Source: Mycobacterium sp. SMC-2 (GTDB taxonomy: Bacteria; Actinomycetota; Actinomycetes; Mycobacteriales; Mycobacteriaceae). Taken from it: DNA of 64,000 bases. The position numbers and the translations under genes were made by a program. Position 1 is the stretch's first letter, and each line of letters starts with the position of its first letter. The DNA lies in NCBI RefSeq assembly GCF_025263485.1, contig NZ_CP079863.1, positions 62,001-126,000 on the forward strand, in the 5' to 3' direction. Positions 1 to 10,489 of this stretch are shown piece after piece. A model generated the notes under the pieces. That model searched no databases. It was not told the origin of the DNA and saw nothing but the letters and a program-made list of their open reading frames with translations.

Positions 1-1
1 C

Positions 2-1012
2 CTGCCGATCGGGCTCGCCACCATCGCGCTCGCGGCGCTCATCTTCCCCCGGGACCACCCGTCGCGGTCGGAGACCTTCGACCTCGTCGGCGTGCTGCTG
101 CTGTCACCCGGTCTGGCCACCTTCCTGTTCGCGGTGTCGTCGATCCCGCGATGCGGCACCGTCGCCGACCGCCACGTGCTCATACCGGCGGCCATCGGCC
201 TGGCGCTGATCGCCGGGTTCGTCGCGCACGCCTGGCGCCGCGCCGATCATCCCCTCATCGATCTGCGGTTGTTTCGCAACCCGGTCCTCACCCACGCCAA
301 CGTGACAATGGTGGTCTTTGCCGGCGCCTTCTTCGGCGCCGCCCTGTTGCTGCCGAGCTACTTCCAGCAGGTGCTGCACCAGACGCCGATGCAGGCGGGC
401 CTGCGCATGGTTCCCCAGGGACTCGGCGCCATGCTGACCATGCGACTCACCGGGCCGTTGGTGGACCGACAGGGGCCCGGCAAGATCGTGCTGGTCGGCA
501 TCGCGCTGATCACTGCCGGCCTGGGCATCTTCGCCATCGGCGTCGCGAGGCAGGCGGACTACCTGCCCATGCTGCTTGTCGGCCTGGCGATCATGGGCCT
601 CGGTATGGGCTGCACCATGATGCCGCTGTCCGTCGCGGCCGTGCAGGCGCTGAACCCACACCAGATCGCCCGGGGTACGACGCTGATGAGCGTCAGCCAT
701 CAGGTGGGTGGGTCGATGGGCACCGCGCTGATGTCGATGATCCTGACCAACCAGTTCAATCGGAGTGAGAACATCGTCGCCGCGAACAAGCTCGCGGCGT
801 TACAGCAGCAGGCCGCCGTCAGCGGCGTGCCGGTCGACCAGTCGGCAATACCGCGGCAGAGCCTGGGAGCGGGCTTTTGGGGCGATGTGGTGCACGACCT
901 TTCGCACGCCTATACGGCGGTATTTGTGGTAGCGGTGGTGCTGGTGGTGTCCACGATCATTCCGGCGTCCTTTCTACCGAAAAAACCGGCGAGCCAAACG
1001 GTCGGCGAGTAG
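2..1012 (+). CDS. MFS drug-efflux transporter, DHA2/EmrB type (5' end missing)
   Basis: Only the last 336 residues are in the window; the reading frame is open from the first bases, so the gene starts upstream. The product is the C-terminal half of a 14-TM proton-coupled multidrug exporter of the EmrB/QacA (DHA2) type. It has repeated hydrophobic segments and ends in the basic tail FLPKKPASQTVGE. It matches the complete transporter immediately downstream almost residue for residue in many stretches (for example GVLLLSPG, HPLIDLRLF, SAIPRQSL), so the two are tandem paralogues. The equivalent M. tuberculosis locus is recalled as a single gene (Rv0783c). The substrate cannot be told from sequence. 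Confidence 0.9.
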   Translation: MPIGLATIALAALIFPRDHPSRSETFDLVGVLLLSPGLATFLFAVSSIPRCGTVADRHVLIPAAIGLALIAGFVAHAWRRADHPLIDLRLFRNPVLTHANVTMVVFAGAFFGAALLLPSYFQQVLHQTPMQAGLRMVPQGLGAMLTMRLTGPLVDRQGPGKIVLVGIALITAGLGIFAIGVARQADYLPMLLVGLAIMGLGMGCTMMPLSVAAVQALNPHQIARGTTLMSVSHQVGGSMGTALMSMILTNQFNRSENIVAANKLAALQQQAAVSGVPVDQSAIPRQSLGAGFWGDVVHDLSHAYTAVFVVAVVLVVSTIIPASFLPKKPASQTVGE

Positions 1013-1339
1013 CACGGTGGGCCGATTTGGGCCGCGCCGACGAAGGGACTCACCGGCGCAAGGCGCTCGAAGCTTCCCGATCGCGCTGCCAGTATGGTGA
1101 AGGACGCGCAATAGCGGGCACGCATCGCGGGCCGTTTCTTCGAGGAGGGCGCCGCCGCCGGTCGCGAAGCAGATCGGAGCAAAAGCCTTGAGTCGTGTCG
1201 AGACAGCTCAAGTGGCGCCCACCCAACAGTCAAGCCGACAACGGGAGACCCTGCTGGTGGCGGAAGCGCAATAAGGAGTCGAAAAGCGAATACGCATAAA
1301 AGACGGTGGCGACGGGAACGATCCCTATATGGTACCGAC
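1013..1339. other. Intergenic region between tandem MFS genes
   Basis: I see no convincing gene here. The short open frames carry no recognisable domain and run through the same GC-rich sequence in several frames. The last 80 bases are relatively AT-rich (around 1270-1335) and probably hold the promoter and leader of the second MFS gene. No clear -35/-10 pair or strong inverted repeat was found. Confidence 0.5.
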
Positions 1340-2956
1340 ATGTTAAGCGACGCCACGGAGAAGCCAGTTCAGGCGGCTTCCCGTGTGCCGTTACACGCCA
1401 TGCCCGGGCAACCGGGCACGGACGCACGTGACTATCCGGACAAGCTGGACTGGGCGCTGCTCAAGATCGCCGGGGTATGCGGCCTGGCCTGCATAATGGC
1501 GATCCTGGACAACACCGCTGTCGCGGTCGCCCAACGCACGTTCATCGCCGAGTTCAACTCCACTCAGGCCATCGTTTCCTGGACGATAGCCGGCTACATG
1601 CTGGCCTTTGCCACAGTGATCCCGTTAATGGGTTGGGCGGCCGACCGGTTCGGCACCAAACGGCTCTTCATCTGGTCGGTTCTGGCATTCACAATCGGCT
1701 CGCTGCTCTGCGCACTGGCGCCGAACATATTGCTGCTCATCATATTTAGGGTGCTGCAGGGTATCGGCGGCGGTATGGTGGTGCCCCTCAGCTTCGTCAT
1801 CCTGACCCACGAGGCAGGTCCGAAGCGTGTCGGCCGCTTGATGGCGGTAGGGGGGATCCCAATCTTGCTGGGGCCCATCGGTGGGCCGGTGCTGGGCGGC
1901 TGGCTGGTTGGCGCCTACGGGTGGAAGTCGATCTTCCTGATAAACCTCCCGGTCGGATTGGCAGCTATCGCCCTCGCGGCAGTGATGTTCCCGCAGGATC
2001 GCCCGGCCCGGTCGGAGTCGCTCGACATCGTCGGGGTGCTGCTGTTGTCGCCCGGCGCGGCCATTTTCCTGGCCGGCGTGTCGTCCATCCCCGGGCGGCG
2101 CACGATCGCCGACAGCTACGTGCTGGTGCCGATGATCATCGGTTCGCTGTTGATCGTCGCGTTCGTCTTCCACGCCTGGTATCGCGCGGATCACCCGCTT
2201 ATCGACCTGAGGCTGTTCAAGAACCGCGTGGTCACCCACGCCAACATCACCTTGCTGGTATTCTCCGTCGCTTTTGTCGGCACCGGGGTGCTACTTCCCA
2301 GTTACTTCCAGCTCGTGCTGCACGAGACGCCGATGCAGTCGGGGCTGCGCATGGTGCCGGTCGGGATCGGCGCCGTATTGACGATGCCATTCGCCGGGGC
2401 GTTCACGGATAGACATGGATCTGCCAAAGTTGTGCTGCTTGGCCTACCGGTGATGGCGTTGGGCCTGGGCCTGTTCACCTACGGTGTCGCGAGGCAGGCC
2501 GAGTACACACCGACGCTGCTGGCCGGGATGTTCATCATGGGCCTGGGCATCGGCTGCACCACGACGCCCATCTCTTCGACGGTTCTTCAGGCGCTGGCCC
2601 CGCATCAGGTCGCGCGCGGCACGACGCTGATCACCGTCAACCAGCAGGTCGGCGGCTCCATCGGAGCGGCACTCATGGCGGTGATTCTCACCAATGAGTT
2701 CAATCGCAACGACTACATACTCGCCGCGAACAAGCTGGCGGCAGCGCAACAGGACGCGAGCCGGCATGGGGTCACGGTTGACCAGTCGGCAATACCGCGG
2801 CAAAGCCTCAACCCTGATTTCGCGAGCATGGTGGGTCACGGCCTCTCGCACGCCTACACGGTCGTTTTTTTGCTGGCCGTCATCTTGATAGCGTCGACCG
2901 TCATCCCGGCGGCGTTCCTACCCAAGAAGCCGGCGTTCCAAACCATCGACGAGTAG
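1340..2956 (+). CDS. MFS drug-efflux transporter, DHA2/EmrB type
   Basis: This 538-residue protein is full length for a 14-TM DHA2 exporter. Motif A is visible after TM2 (GWAADRFGTKR) and the antiporter motif C region reads GPIGGPVLGG around TM5. The first 40 residues are hydrophilic and cytoplasmic. It is the likely orthologue of M. tuberculosis Rv0783c (annotated emrB), judged also by its position next to ptrB. It would use the proton gradient to expel lipophilic compounds across the inner membrane. The upstream partial gene is a close paralogue, suggesting a local duplication. The ATG at 1340 has no strong ribosome-binding site. An in-frame ATG further down is unlikely to be the start because it would remove the first TM. 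Confidence 0.93.
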   Translation: MLSDATEKPVQAASRVPLHAMPGQPGTDARDYPDKLDWALLKIAGVCGLACIMAILDNTAVAVAQRTFIAEFNSTQAIVSWTIAGYMLAFATVIPLMGWAADRFGTKRLFIWSVLAFTIGSLLCALAPNILLLIIFRVLQGIGGGMVVPLSFVILTHEAGPKRVGRLMAVGGIPILLGPIGGPVLGGWLVGAYGWKSIFLINLPVGLAAIALAAVMFPQDRPARSESLDIVGVLLLSPGAAIFLAGVSSIPGRRTIADSYVLVPMIIGSLLIVAFVFHAWYRADHPLIDLRLFKNRVVTHANITLLVFSVAFVGTGVLLPSYFQLVLHETPMQSGLRMVPVGIGAVLTMPFAGAFTDRHGSAKVVLLGLPVMALGLGLFTYGVARQAEYTPTLLAGMFIMGLGIGCTTTPISSTVLQALAPHQVARGTTLITVNQQVGGSIGAALMAVILTNEFNRNDYILAANKLAAAQQDASRHGVTVDQSAIPRQSLNPDFASMVGHGLSHAYTVVFLLAVILIASTVIPAAFLPKKPAFQTIDE

Positions 2957-2994
2957 AGCGCCCAGACCTCGAACCGCATCGTCGATTGCTGGGA

Positions 2995-5148
2995 TCACAT
3001 AGCGGCACCGTCGCCTTCCTGGCCGCCGCAATCGCGGTGGATATCGGCGGCAGCTAACAGCCAGGCGTATTGAAAGGCGGTTTCCTGCCACGCCTTGTAA
3101 CGGCCACTGACCCCGCCGTGCCCGGCGTTCATCTGGGTCTTCAGCAGGATCGGGCTGCCGTTGGCGTTGGCGTGCCGCAGTGCCGCCACCCACTTGGCGG
3201 GCTCTACGTAGTAGACCCTGGTGTCGTTGAGGGAAGTCATCGCCAAGATGGCGGGATAGCGCTTGGCCTCGATATTCTCATAGGGCGAATATGACTTCAT
3301 GTAGCAGTAGACGTCCTTGTCCTGCAACGGGTTTCCCCATTCGTCCCATTCGGTGACGGTCAGCGGCAAGGAGGGATCGAGGATGGTGGTTAGCGGGTCG
3401 ACGAACGGGACCTGAGCGAGGATCCCGGCGAAGAGTTCCGGCGCCAGGTTGGCGACCGCTCCCATCAGCAGGCCACCGGCGCTGCCACCCAGCGCCACCA
3501 GCTGGCGGGGTCGCGTGACTCCCGTGTCGACCAAGTGCCTTGCCACCGCGACGAAGTCGGTGAAGGTGTTCTTCTTCTCCAGCAGCTTGCCGTGCTCGTA
3601 CCACGGCCGGCCCATTTCACCACCCCCGCGGACGTGGGCGATGGCGAACACCATGCCGCGGTCGAGCAGCGACAGCCGAGCGATGGAGAAGCTGGGGTCG
3701 GTGCATATCTCGTAGGCGCCGTAGCCGTAGAGCAAAGCCGGCGCCGGAAATTCGATACCGGCGCGGTGCACGATGGACACCGGGATGCGGGTGCCATCGC
3801 CGGCGAGCGCCCAGTCGCGCCGCTCCACGTAGTCGGCGGCGCGGTAACCGCCGAGCACGGGTTGCTCGCGCAGCAGTGTGCGTTCGCCGGTGGCGAGGTC
3901 GATGTCGTATACCCGCGCCGGGACGACTAGCGACCCCGCCCTTATCCGCAGCTTGGGCGCATCCCAGTTCGGGTTACCGGCAAGACCCGCCGACATCAGC
4001 TCGGAGTCGAACGTGATCTCCCCGGGCTCGCCGTATTGCCCGCCGGAATCGATGTCCCACACCTGGAGCCGGGGTAACGCCTCCCGCCGGTAGCTGACCA
4101 CCAGATGGGAGGCGAAGGCGTCCACGCCGTCGAGTCGTACGTCCTCGCGGTGCGGGATCAGGGTGCGCTGTTGAGTCGGGTCGCTGACCGGCGCTTCGGC
4201 CAGGGTGAAGTTGACCGCGTCCTCGTTGTGCAGAATCAGAAACCGGTCCTGGCCGCCGACCACCGCGTGCTCGACCGTGTACTCGATGCCTTCGCGCCGC
4301 GGCAGCACGACGGTGAAGGGTGCTTGCGGATCGGCGGCGTCGGCGTAGCGGTACTCGGAGGTGATCGAGGAACCCGACGCGATGAAGACGTAGGCTTCGC
4401 TGCGGGTGAGCCCCACGCCAAGCCAAAACCGTTCGTCGGTCTCGTGATACACCAACTCCGACGGCTCTCCGGAGGCCACGCGGTAGCGCCAGACCTTGTC
4501 GGGGCGGTGGGCCGGATCCAAAGTCGAGTAGTACACGGTGCGGTTGTCGGCCGCCCAGGTCGCGCCCGCCCCGATGTCGGCGATCTCGTCCGGGTACAGT
4601 TCGCCGGTGCGCAAGTCCTTGAAGCGCAACGTATAGCGTTCGTCGCCGACGGTGTCGACCGAATAGGCCAGCAGATTCCCGTCCAAACTGACGGTGGCGG
4701 CCCCGAGCGCAAAGAACTCGTGACCCTGCGCCTCGGCGTTCGAGTCGAGCAGGATCTGCTCGCCGGGTATTTCGGTGTCGTCTTCCGGGATGGGCGGGTT
4801 CCAGTCATCGGGATCGCGTACCGGGCAGCGGCACTGGACCCGATACTGCTTTCCCTCGAAGGTGCGGGCGTAATACCACCAGTCACCCTGCCGCGTCGGA
4901 ACCGACAGGTCGGTCTCCTTGGTACGCGCCTTGATCTCATCAAAGATCTTTTGCCGCAACGGCTCGAGATCGGCCGTCATCTGGTCGGTGTAGTCGTTCT
5001 CCGCCTCTAGGTAGGCGACGACCTCGGGATCGGACTTGTCGCGCAGCCATTCATACGGGTCGACGAAGACGTCCCCGTGATGCTCGCGACGGGTTTCCTG
5101 CCGCTTGGCGACAGGCGGCACCGGGCCACCGACGGGTGATTTCGTCAT
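2995..5148 (-). CDS. ptrB: Prolyl oligopeptidase family protease (oligopeptidase B)
   Basis: A cytoplasmic S9A serine peptidase of 717 residues, the usual length for oligopeptidase B, which cuts short peptides after basic residues. The N-terminal two thirds form the beta-propeller and the C-terminal third the alpha/beta-hydrolase domain. The nucleophile lies in GGSAGG (Ser about 556). The acid is in LNDTRVYYV (Asp about 642) and the histidine in NAGHGG (His about 677), so the triad is complete. The reading frame is uninterrupted, whereas the M. tuberculosis locus is annotated as two pieces, ptrBa and ptrBb. Its ATG overlaps the purC stop by four bases (ATGA), so the two are translationally coupled. 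Confidence 0.95.
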   Translation of the reverse strand: MTKSPVGGPVPPVAKRQETRREHHGDVFVDPYEWLRDKSDPEVVAYLEAENDYTDQMTADLEPLRQKIFDEIKARTKETDLSVPTRQGDWWYYARTFEGKQYRVQCRCPVRDPDDWNPPIPEDDTEIPGEQILLDSNAEAQGHEFFALGAATVSLDGNLLAYSVDTVGDERYTLRFKDLRTGELYPDEIADIGAGATWAADNRTVYYSTLDPAHRPDKVWRYRVASGEPSELVYHETDERFWLGVGLTRSEAYVFIASGSSITSEYRYADAADPQAPFTVVLPRREGIEYTVEHAVVGGQDRFLILHNEDAVNFTLAEAPVSDPTQQRTLIPHREDVRLDGVDAFASHLVVSYRREALPRLQVWDIDSGGQYGEPGEITFDSELMSAGLAGNPNWDAPKLRIRAGSLVVPARVYDIDLATGERTLLREQPVLGGYRAADYVERRDWALAGDGTRIPVSIVHRAGIEFPAPALLYGYGAYEICTDPSFSIARLSLLDRGMVFAIAHVRGGGEMGRPWYEHGKLLEKKNTFTDFVAVARHLVDTGVTRPRQLVALGGSAGGLLMGAVANLAPELFAGILAQVPFVDPLTTILDPSLPLTVTEWDEWGNPLQDKDVYCYMKSYSPYENIEAKRYPAILAMTSLNDTRVYYVEPAKWVAALRHANANGSPILLKTQMNAGHGGVSGRYKAWQETAFQYAWLLAAADIHRDCGGQEGDGAAM

Positions 5149-6032
5149 GCGCCGATCCAGTCGGCGAAACTCAAGCCGGAGATGCGCTCGTAGGCATCGA
5201 TATAGCGGTCCCGGGTGGCGTCGATGATGTGGTCGGGCAGCGGTGGTGGTGGTTGCGAGCCGTGGCGGTCCCAGCCCGACTCGGGGCTGGTCAGCCAGTT
5301 ACGCACGAACTGCTTGTCGAAACTGGTCTGCACCACGCCAACCCGGTAATCCTCGGCGGGCCAGTATCGCGAGGAGTCCGGGGTGAAGATCTCGTCGGCC
5401 AGCAGGAGGTTGCCGTCGCGGTCGGTGCCGAACTCAAACTTGGTGTCGGCGATGATGATTCCCCTCGTCAGTGCGTGATCCGCCGCCTGGACATAGGTCT
5501 GCAGCGTGCGGTCGCGCAGCTGGTTGGCGCGCACCGCGCCCACCAACTCGATCACCCTGTCGAACGAGATGTTCTCGTCGTGGTCCCCCAACGCGGCCTT
5601 GGTGGCCGGCGTGAACAGCGGTTCGGAGAACTTGCTGGCCTCCACTAGTCCGGGCGGCAGGGCGATGCCGCAGACCTTGCCGGTGGCCTGATAGTCCAGC
5701 AATCCCGACCCGGTCAGGTAACCGCGCGCCACACACTCGACCGGCAGCATGTCCAGCCGCCGCACCACCAGGGCGCGGCCCAGGACCTCATCGGGGATGC
5801 GCGGGTCATCCGGTGGTCCGGCCAGATGGTTGGGCGCGTCGACCAGATCGAAGAAGAAGACGCTCATCGCGGTCAGGATGCGGCCCTTGTCCGGGATCGT
5901 GCTGTCCAGGACGTAGTCGTACGCCGAGATCCGGTCGGTCGCGACCAGCAGCAGATGTTCGTCGTCGACGCGATAGATCTCCCGGACCTTCCCGCTGGCC
6001 AGGTGCTGATAGTCGGACAGTGCAGGGCGCAT
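5145..6032 (-). CDS. purC: Phosphoribosylaminoimidazole-succinocarboxamide synthase
   Basis: This 295-residue SAICAR synthetase joins CAIR and aspartate using ATP in purine synthesis. Diagnostic stretches are visible: the N-terminal GKVREIY and RISAYDYV, the IPDKGRILT segment, [13 protein letters not shown], and ADTKFEFG near the middle. The length is normal for the single-domain bacterial enzyme. It is first in a two-gene unit with ptrB. The other purine genes purB and purD lie within 10 kb but in separate units. The 64-bp gap to the divergent membrane-protein gene must hold both promoters. Confidence 0.97.
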   Translation of the reverse strand: MRPALSDYQHLASGKVREIYRVDDEHLLLVATDRISAYDYVLDSTIPDKGRILTAMSVFFFDLVDAPNHLAGPPDDPRIPDEVLGRALVVRRLDMLPVECVARGYLTGSGLLDYQATGKVCGIALPPGLVEASKFSEPLFTPATKAALGDHDENISFDRVIELVGAVRANQLRDRTLQTYVQAADHALTRGIIIADTKFEFGTDRDGNLLLADEIFTPDSSRYWPAEDYRVGVVQTSFDKQFVRNWLTSPESGWDRHGSQPPPPLPDHIIDATRDRYIDAYERISGLSFADWIGA

Positions 6033-6096
6033 CCGGTCAGCCTATCGGGCACCTGCAAAGGGGCCGTGTATCGGGAGTTGTGCTGGGATCGTAACC

Positions 6097-6717
6097 ATGA
6101 CTTCGCGGTTGTTGCCCTACTCCACCAGACCCGGCCGGCTGATGGCCCAGCTGCTCAGCGACTTCGCCGTCGTGATGTGGACCGGCCTGTGGCTGCTGGT
6201 CGGGCTGGCGGTTTACGACGCCGTGTCGACCATCGCCGACGCCGGCCGCCAGGTCGAGAGTGGCGCGCACGGCATCGCCGGCAACCTGGCGTCGGCGGGC
6301 CACGGCGCCGAGCACATTCCCGTGCTGGGGGACGCGGTCAGCAAGCCGCTGAACTCCGCCAGCCAGGCGGCGCTGGACCTCGCCGGCGCCGGGCACGACC
6401 TCGAGTCCACCGCGAGCTGGCTGGCGATCCTGCTTGCGATGGCCGTCGTCGCGGTCCCGATCCTGCTAGTGGACGTACCGTGGGTTTTGCTGCGGCTGCG
6501 GTTCTTTCGACGCAAGTTGGCGGTGAGTGCCCTGGCCGCAACTCCCGCCGGCGAGCAGCTGCTGGCCCTGCGGGCGCTGACGAGCCGGCCCCCGGCAAAG
6601 CTCGCGGCGGTCAGTGTGGACCCCGTCGGTGGGTGGCGCCGGGAGGATCCGCTCACCATCAGGGCCCTGGCCGCGCTCGAACTACGGGCGGCCGGCATCT
6701 CGATCGGCGGGCGCTAG
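6097..6717 (+). CDS. Conserved mycobacterial membrane protein (Rv0779c-like)
   Basis: A 206-residue protein of unknown function. There are two clear hydrophobic segments. One is near residues 24-46 (VVMWTGLWLLVGLAVYDAV), the other near 108-130 (WLAILLAMAVVAVPILLV). Between them is a glycine- and alanine-rich soluble stretch, and the C-terminal 75 residues are basic and probably cytoplasmic. By position between purC and cyp126 it corresponds to M. tuberculosis Rv0779c. Its 3' end overlaps the convergent TDT transporter gene by about 36 bp. No enzymatic motif was seen. Confidence 0.8.
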   Translation: MTSRLLPYSTRPGRLMAQLLSDFAVVMWTGLWLLVGLAVYDAVSTIADAGRQVESGAHGIAGNLASAGHGAEHIPVLGDAVSKPLNSASQAALDLAGAGHDLESTASWLAILLAMAVVAVPILLVDVPWVLLRLRFFRRKLAVSALAATPAGEQLLALRALTSRPPAKLAAVSVDPVGGWRREDPLTIRALAALELRAAGISIGGR

Positions 6718-7701
6718 CAGCGCGCGACCGAGGAGCAGCAGCCCGGCGACGACCACAACGAGCCAGGCCGCCAACGCATCCCAGAAGAAGACCAGCGAAA
6801 CCGTGAGCAATGAGCGCTGGCCGATCTCGGCCGCCATCGCGTAGCTGGCAGCGGAGTACATGCCGAGCGGGAACACGAACGCCCACCACACACCGGCAAA
6901 GTGCAGCATGCTGGGGCGCCGCCTGATCCGGTGCAGGACGAAGTAAATCAGTGGAGGTATCCAGAGGGTGGCCGTCACCCATGTCACGACGGTGACGATG
7001 CGCACCGGTCCGGCCAGCCAGGCGGGTGCCAGGGGGTGGATGTTGTCACCGGCCAGCGTCGCGATCGCCATGCCGCCCATCAGGATCCAGGTGTCCGGTT
7101 CGAATCCGTCGCGGTCCTGTCGCTCGTTGACGACCCGCCAGAGGATCAGCCAGGTCATCAGCCCGTAGATGAAGATCGCCGCCAGCCACACGATCACGGC
7201 CACGGCCAGCCACCAGCGATGACCGGTGTGGAAGGCCGCCCCGGCGATCACGATCGCCAATCCGGACGTTCCCACGCTGCCCAGTTCCCACGCCCCGTGG
7301 GCATGGTCGCGCAGCGCAGTCCACCGGCGCGCCAACATATTCCGCGCGCTGAGCACGATCAGCGCCAGCCAGGAGCACAGGCCCACCGCGCCGAGCACCC
7401 GCAGCACCCAGACATTCGACGACAGACGGGTGTCGATCACCGCGCAGGCGGCGACGAAGGTGAACAGCCGAAGGGTGACATCGGGATCCGTCAGGTCCCA
7501 GCGCACCGTCGGGCGCCTGCCGACGGCCGTCGCGATCACCAGGGCCACCAGCAACACCAGGCCGAGAGTGGCGATGACGCCCAGCGTGTCACTGATCCAC
7601 CCGTAGCCGTGATTGTGCGCGGCGATCGACAGGATTCCGGTTGCCATCACCGCGGCGAAGACGTCCGGTGTGGGCTCGACCTCGGCGCGTCGGATCGTCA
7701 C
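6682..7701 (-). CDS. TDT/SLAC1-family membrane transporter
   Basis: A 339-residue polytopic protein of the tellurite-resistance/dicarboxylate transporter (TDT, SLAC1-like anion channel) family. It starts with the typical [14 protein letters not shown] first helix and has about ten hydrophobic segments. The family moves organic acids, sulfite or chloride. The substrate here is unknown. The start chosen is the GTG at 7701, which overlaps the cyp126 stop as GTGA and is preceded by GAGGAG; a longer ATG start exists but lies inside cyp126. I recall no such gene at this point in M. tuberculosis, so it looks like an insertion at the end of the purB-cyp126 unit. A second family member lies at 39991-41136. 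Confidence 0.85.
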   Translation of the reverse strand: MTIRRAEVEPTPDVFAAVMATGILSIAAHNHGYGWISDTLGVIATLGLVLLVALVIATAVGRRPTVRWDLTDPDVTLRLFTFVAACAVIDTRLSSNVWVLRVLGAVGLCSWLALIVLSARNMLARRWTALRDHAHGAWELGSVGTSGLAIVIAGAAFHTGHRWWLAVAVIVWLAAIFIYGLMTWLILWRVVNERQDRDGFEPDTWILMGGMAIATLAGDNIHPLAPAWLAGPVRIVTVVTWVTATLWIPPLIYFVLHRIRRRPSMLHFAGVWWAFVFPLGMYSAASYAMAAEIGQRSLLTVSLVFFWDALAAWLVVVVAGLLLLGRALLAPADRDAGRP

Positions 7702-8945
7702 CGCTCCTCGAGGAGTTCCACAACCAGGTGCCGAATGCCGGTATGCCGATTGCTGCGAGCCCACTCGACCGGCCGGACGACGCGCACCGCACCGAACCGG
7801 GAGAACAGCTCCTCGTAGAGCACCCGCAGTTCCAACCGGGCCAGATTGGCTCCCAGGCAGTAGTGCACACCCTGACCGAAACCCAAGTGCGGATTGGGCT
7901 TTCGAGCGATATCGAACTCATCGGCGCGCTCGAATACGCCGGCGTCGCGGTTCGCCGAGCCCTCCCAGACCTGGACCTTCTGTCCCGCCTCGATCGACTG
8001 CCCACCGAGGGTGACGTTGCGCGTGGCGGTCCGCCGCTTGGAGGGCGACGGCGACGTCCACCGCACGATCTCCTCGACGGCGGTCGGCAGCGCGTCGAGA
8101 TCCGCACGCAGCGCCCTCAGTTGCTCCGGATGGTTGGCCAGCGCCAGCAACCCACCCGCGACCGCGTTGCGCGTCGTTTCCGCGCCGGCACTGAACAACA
8201 GGCTGAAGAACAGGTACAGCTCGAGATCCGACAGGGACGGCGCATCCGAGTCGTCGACCATCGCGTTCGCGACGACGGACAACATGTCGTCGGTCGGCTC
8301 CGCCCGCTTCGACGCGATCAACTGCTGGCCGTAGTCGTACATTCGTGACCCGGCCTCTTCTACTGACAGCTGCGAGAGCGACGCCTTGCGCGAACCGCCG
8401 AAATCGAACTGCGGCTCGATGGCCTCGAACAACCAATGTCGTTCGGACTCGGGCACTCCCAGCAATATGCAGATCATCTGCATCGGCAGCTCGGCGGCGA
8501 TGTCGACCAGGAAGTCGAACGGTTCGCCGGGCACCACCGCATCCAGCAGCCGGCGCGCGCGCACCCGTAGATCGTCTTCCACCCGCCGGATCATTCGCGG
8601 TGTCAGCCCGGAGCTGACCAGCCGCCGGATCTGCGAGTGCCGCGGGTCGTCCATCATGTTGAGCACCTGGCCGGCGATGGCCAGGTCCTGCAGCAGCGTG
8701 CCGCCGTACGGCCGGCCGCCGCCGGTGACCGAGGAGTATGTCGCCGGATCCTTCAGCACCTCAAGGGTTTCTGCGTAGGTAGCGACGGACCAGAATCCCT
8801 CGCCATCGGGGGTGTTGTCGGTCGGCGCGTGCCAGTACACCGGCGCCTCGCGCCGGTGGATGGCGAACAAGTCATGTGGGAATCCGTCGGCGAAATTGTC
8901 CAGATCGGTGAAGTCGATCCGCGCGAGCGCGCGGGCGAGGGTCAC
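7698..8945 (-). CDS. cyp126: Cytochrome P450 CYP126
   Basis: A 415-residue soluble bacterial P450. The I-helix oxygen-activation motif is seen as SAGAETTRN, the K-helix ExxR as EEIVRWTSP, and the heme-binding loop as [10 protein letters not shown] with the thiolate cysteine. Sequence and position next to purB identify it as CYP126 (Rv0778). The natural substrate is unknown. Electrons presumably come from a ferredoxin encoded elsewhere. The start is a GTG sharing GTGA with the purB stop; an apparent longer frame upstream is only the shadow of purB. The stop in turn overlaps the TDT transporter start, so three genes are coupled in one transcript. Confidence 0.93.
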   Translation of the reverse strand: MTLARALARIDFTDLDNFADGFPHDLFAIHRREAPVYWHAPTDNTPDGEGFWSVATYAETLEVLKDPATYSSVTGGGRPYGGTLLQDLAIAGQVLNMMDDPRHSQIRRLVSSGLTPRMIRRVEDDLRVRARRLLDAVVPGEPFDFLVDIAAELPMQMICILLGVPESERHWLFEAIEPQFDFGGSRKASLSQLSVEEAGSRMYDYGQQLIASKRAEPTDDMLSVVANAMVDDSDAPSLSDLELYLFFSLLFSAGAETTRNAVAGGLLALANHPEQLRALRADLDALPTAVEEIVRWTSPSPSKRRTATRNVTLGGQSIEAGQKVQVWEGSANRDAGVFERADEFDIARKPNPHLGFGQGVHYCLGANLARLELRVLYEELFSRFGAVRVVRPVEWARSNRHTGIRHLVVELLEER

Positions 8946-10360
8946 AGGATCGCACCCGGGGCGTACTTCGCGGCATCCGGGTAGCGGCTCACCAACGCGT
9001 CCACCATCGCGGTCACCGTGTCCACCTGGTCGCCGGCGGCGCCGATGAACGCCTTTTTGTCGGCCAGCGCGGCGTCCAGCGCCGCCCGGTCCAGTGGCAG
9101 CCGCTCGTCGGCGGCCAACCGGTCCAGCAGGTCGGGCTCGGCGCCGTGTTCCCGCATGGCCAGGGCCGTCGCGACCGCGTGTTCGCGGATCACGTGGTGC
9201 GCGGCCTCGCGCCCCATCCCCGCGCGGACCGCGGCGATGAGCACCTTGGTGGTGGCCAGGAACGGCAAGTAGCGATCGAGCTCGCGGGCGATCACCGCGG
9301 GGTAGGCGCCGAACTCGTCGAGCACGGTCAAAAACGTCTCGATCTGCCCATCGATGGCAAAGAAGCTGTCCGGCAACGCAACTCGGCGTACCACCGAGCA
9401 GAATACGTCGCCCTCGTTCCACTGCGCACCCGCCAGTTCGGCGGCCATCGAGGCGTAGCCGCGCAGCACCACCTGCAGCCCGTTGACCCGCTCACAGCTG
9501 CGGGTGTTCATCTTGTGCGGCATCGCCGACGAGCCGACTTGGCCCGGCGCGAAGCCCTCGGTGACGAGCTCGTGCCCGGCCATCAGCCGAATGGTATGCG
9601 CCATCGATGACGGCCCGGCACCGAGCTGCACCAGAGCCGAGAGTACGTCGTGGTCCAGCGAACGGGGATAGACCTGCCCGACGCTGGTCAAAACGCTTGC
9701 GAAGCCGAGAAATTCGGCCACACGCCGCTCGAGTTCGGCCAGTTTGGCCGCGTCACCGTCCAGCAGGTCCAGCATGTCCTGGGCGGTGCCCATCGGGCCC
9801 TTGATGCCGCGCAGCGGGTAGCGATCGATCAGTTCGCGCAGCCGGGTCAGCGCAATCACCATCTCCTGCGCGGCGGAAGCGAACCGCTTGCCCAGCGTGG
9901 TGGCCTGCGCGGCGACGTTGTGGCTGCGTCCGGCCATCACCAGATCGCGGTAGGCCACCGCCCGCTCGGCAAGCCGCGCCACCACCGCGATGCCATGCGA
10001 GAAGACCAATTCCAGGGACCGCCGGACCTGCAGCTGCTCCACGTTCTCGGTCAGATCCCGGCTGGTCATCCCCTTGTGCACGTGCTCGTGGCCGGCCAGC
10101 GCGTTGAACTCTTCGATGCGCGCCTTGACGTCGTGGCGCAGCACCCGTTCGCGATCCGCGATCGAGGCCAAATCGACGTCCTCGAGCACCCGCTCGTAGT
10201 CGGCGATGGCGTCCTGCGGAACGTCCACCCCCAGTTCCGCCTGTGCCCGCAGCACCGCCAGCCACAGTCGGCGCTCCGCGACCACCTTGGCCTCCGGCGA
10301 CCAGATCGCGACCATTTCCGCGCTGGCGTACCGGGTGGCCAGGACGTTCGGAATGCTCAC
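8942..10360 (-). CDS. purB: Adenylosuccinate lyase
   Basis: The 472-residue enzyme cleaves SAICAR and adenylosuccinate, releasing fumarate, in purine synthesis. Family landmarks are the MTSRDLTEN segment, the [15 protein letters not shown] histidine region and the fumarase-superfamily signature [10 protein letters not shown], which carries the catalytic serine loop. The GTG giving [13 protein letters not shown] is chosen because it matches the length I recall for the M. tuberculosis protein. An ATG two codons upstream (10366) is an alternative, and neither has a strong ribosome-binding site. It heads a unit with cyp126 and a TDT transporter. Confidence 0.95.
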   Translation of the reverse strand: MSIPNVLATRYASAEMVAIWSPEAKVVAERRLWLAVLRAQAELGVDVPQDAIADYERVLEDVDLASIADRERVLRHDVKARIEEFNALAGHEHVHKGMTSRDLTENVEQLQVRRSLELVFSHGIAVVARLAERAVAYRDLVMAGRSHNVAAQATTLGKRFASAAQEMVIALTRLRELIDRYPLRGIKGPMGTAQDMLDLLDGDAAKLAELERRVAEFLGFASVLTSVGQVYPRSLDHDVLSALVQLGAGPSSMAHTIRLMAGHELVTEGFAPGQVGSSAMPHKMNTRSCERVNGLQVVLRGYASMAAELAGAQWNEGDVFCSVVRRVALPDSFFAIDGQIETFLTVLDEFGAYPAVIARELDRYLPFLATTKVLIAAVRAGMGREAAHHVIREHAVATALAMREHGAEPDLLDRLAADERLPLDRAALDAALADKKAFIGAAGDQVDTVTAMVDALVSRYPDAAKYAPGAIL

Positions 10361-10399
10361 AGGCATAGAGCTTACGATCGGCCTTCCCCGCTTCGTCGC

Positions 10400-10455
10400 C
10401 GAGCGTGACCTGGCTGCGAAAAATCGGGCCGAAAATCGCAGCCACGTTACGCTCG
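10400..10455. repeat. 20-bp imperfect inverted repeat in the purB/DUF429 divergent promoter
   Basis: The left arm starts CGAGCGTGACCTGGC and the right arm is its reverse complement with 18 of 20 positions matching. The spacer is 16 bases and A-rich (10420-10435). The element sits 40 bp upstream of purB and 35 bp upstream of the divergent DUF429 gene. It would therefore be in both leaders or promoters and not in a terminator position. It could be an RNA hairpin, a regulator site or a dispersed mycobacterial repeat. Confidence 0.65.
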
Positions 10456-10489
10456 AGGCCGCCGGAAGCGAGGCCGTACCCTGGGGCGG

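Noticed and set aside
104..700. Long open frames opposite and overlapping the MFS and other genes on the wrong strand
   Set aside because: High GC content keeps third-position frames open. Their products are Arg/His/Gly/Pro-rich with no motifs, while the opposite frame gives clear protein families.
8946..9422. N-terminal extension of CYP126
   Set aside because: It runs antiparallel to nothing but overlaps purB in another frame, and known CYP126 begins at the GTG sharing GTGA with purB's stop.
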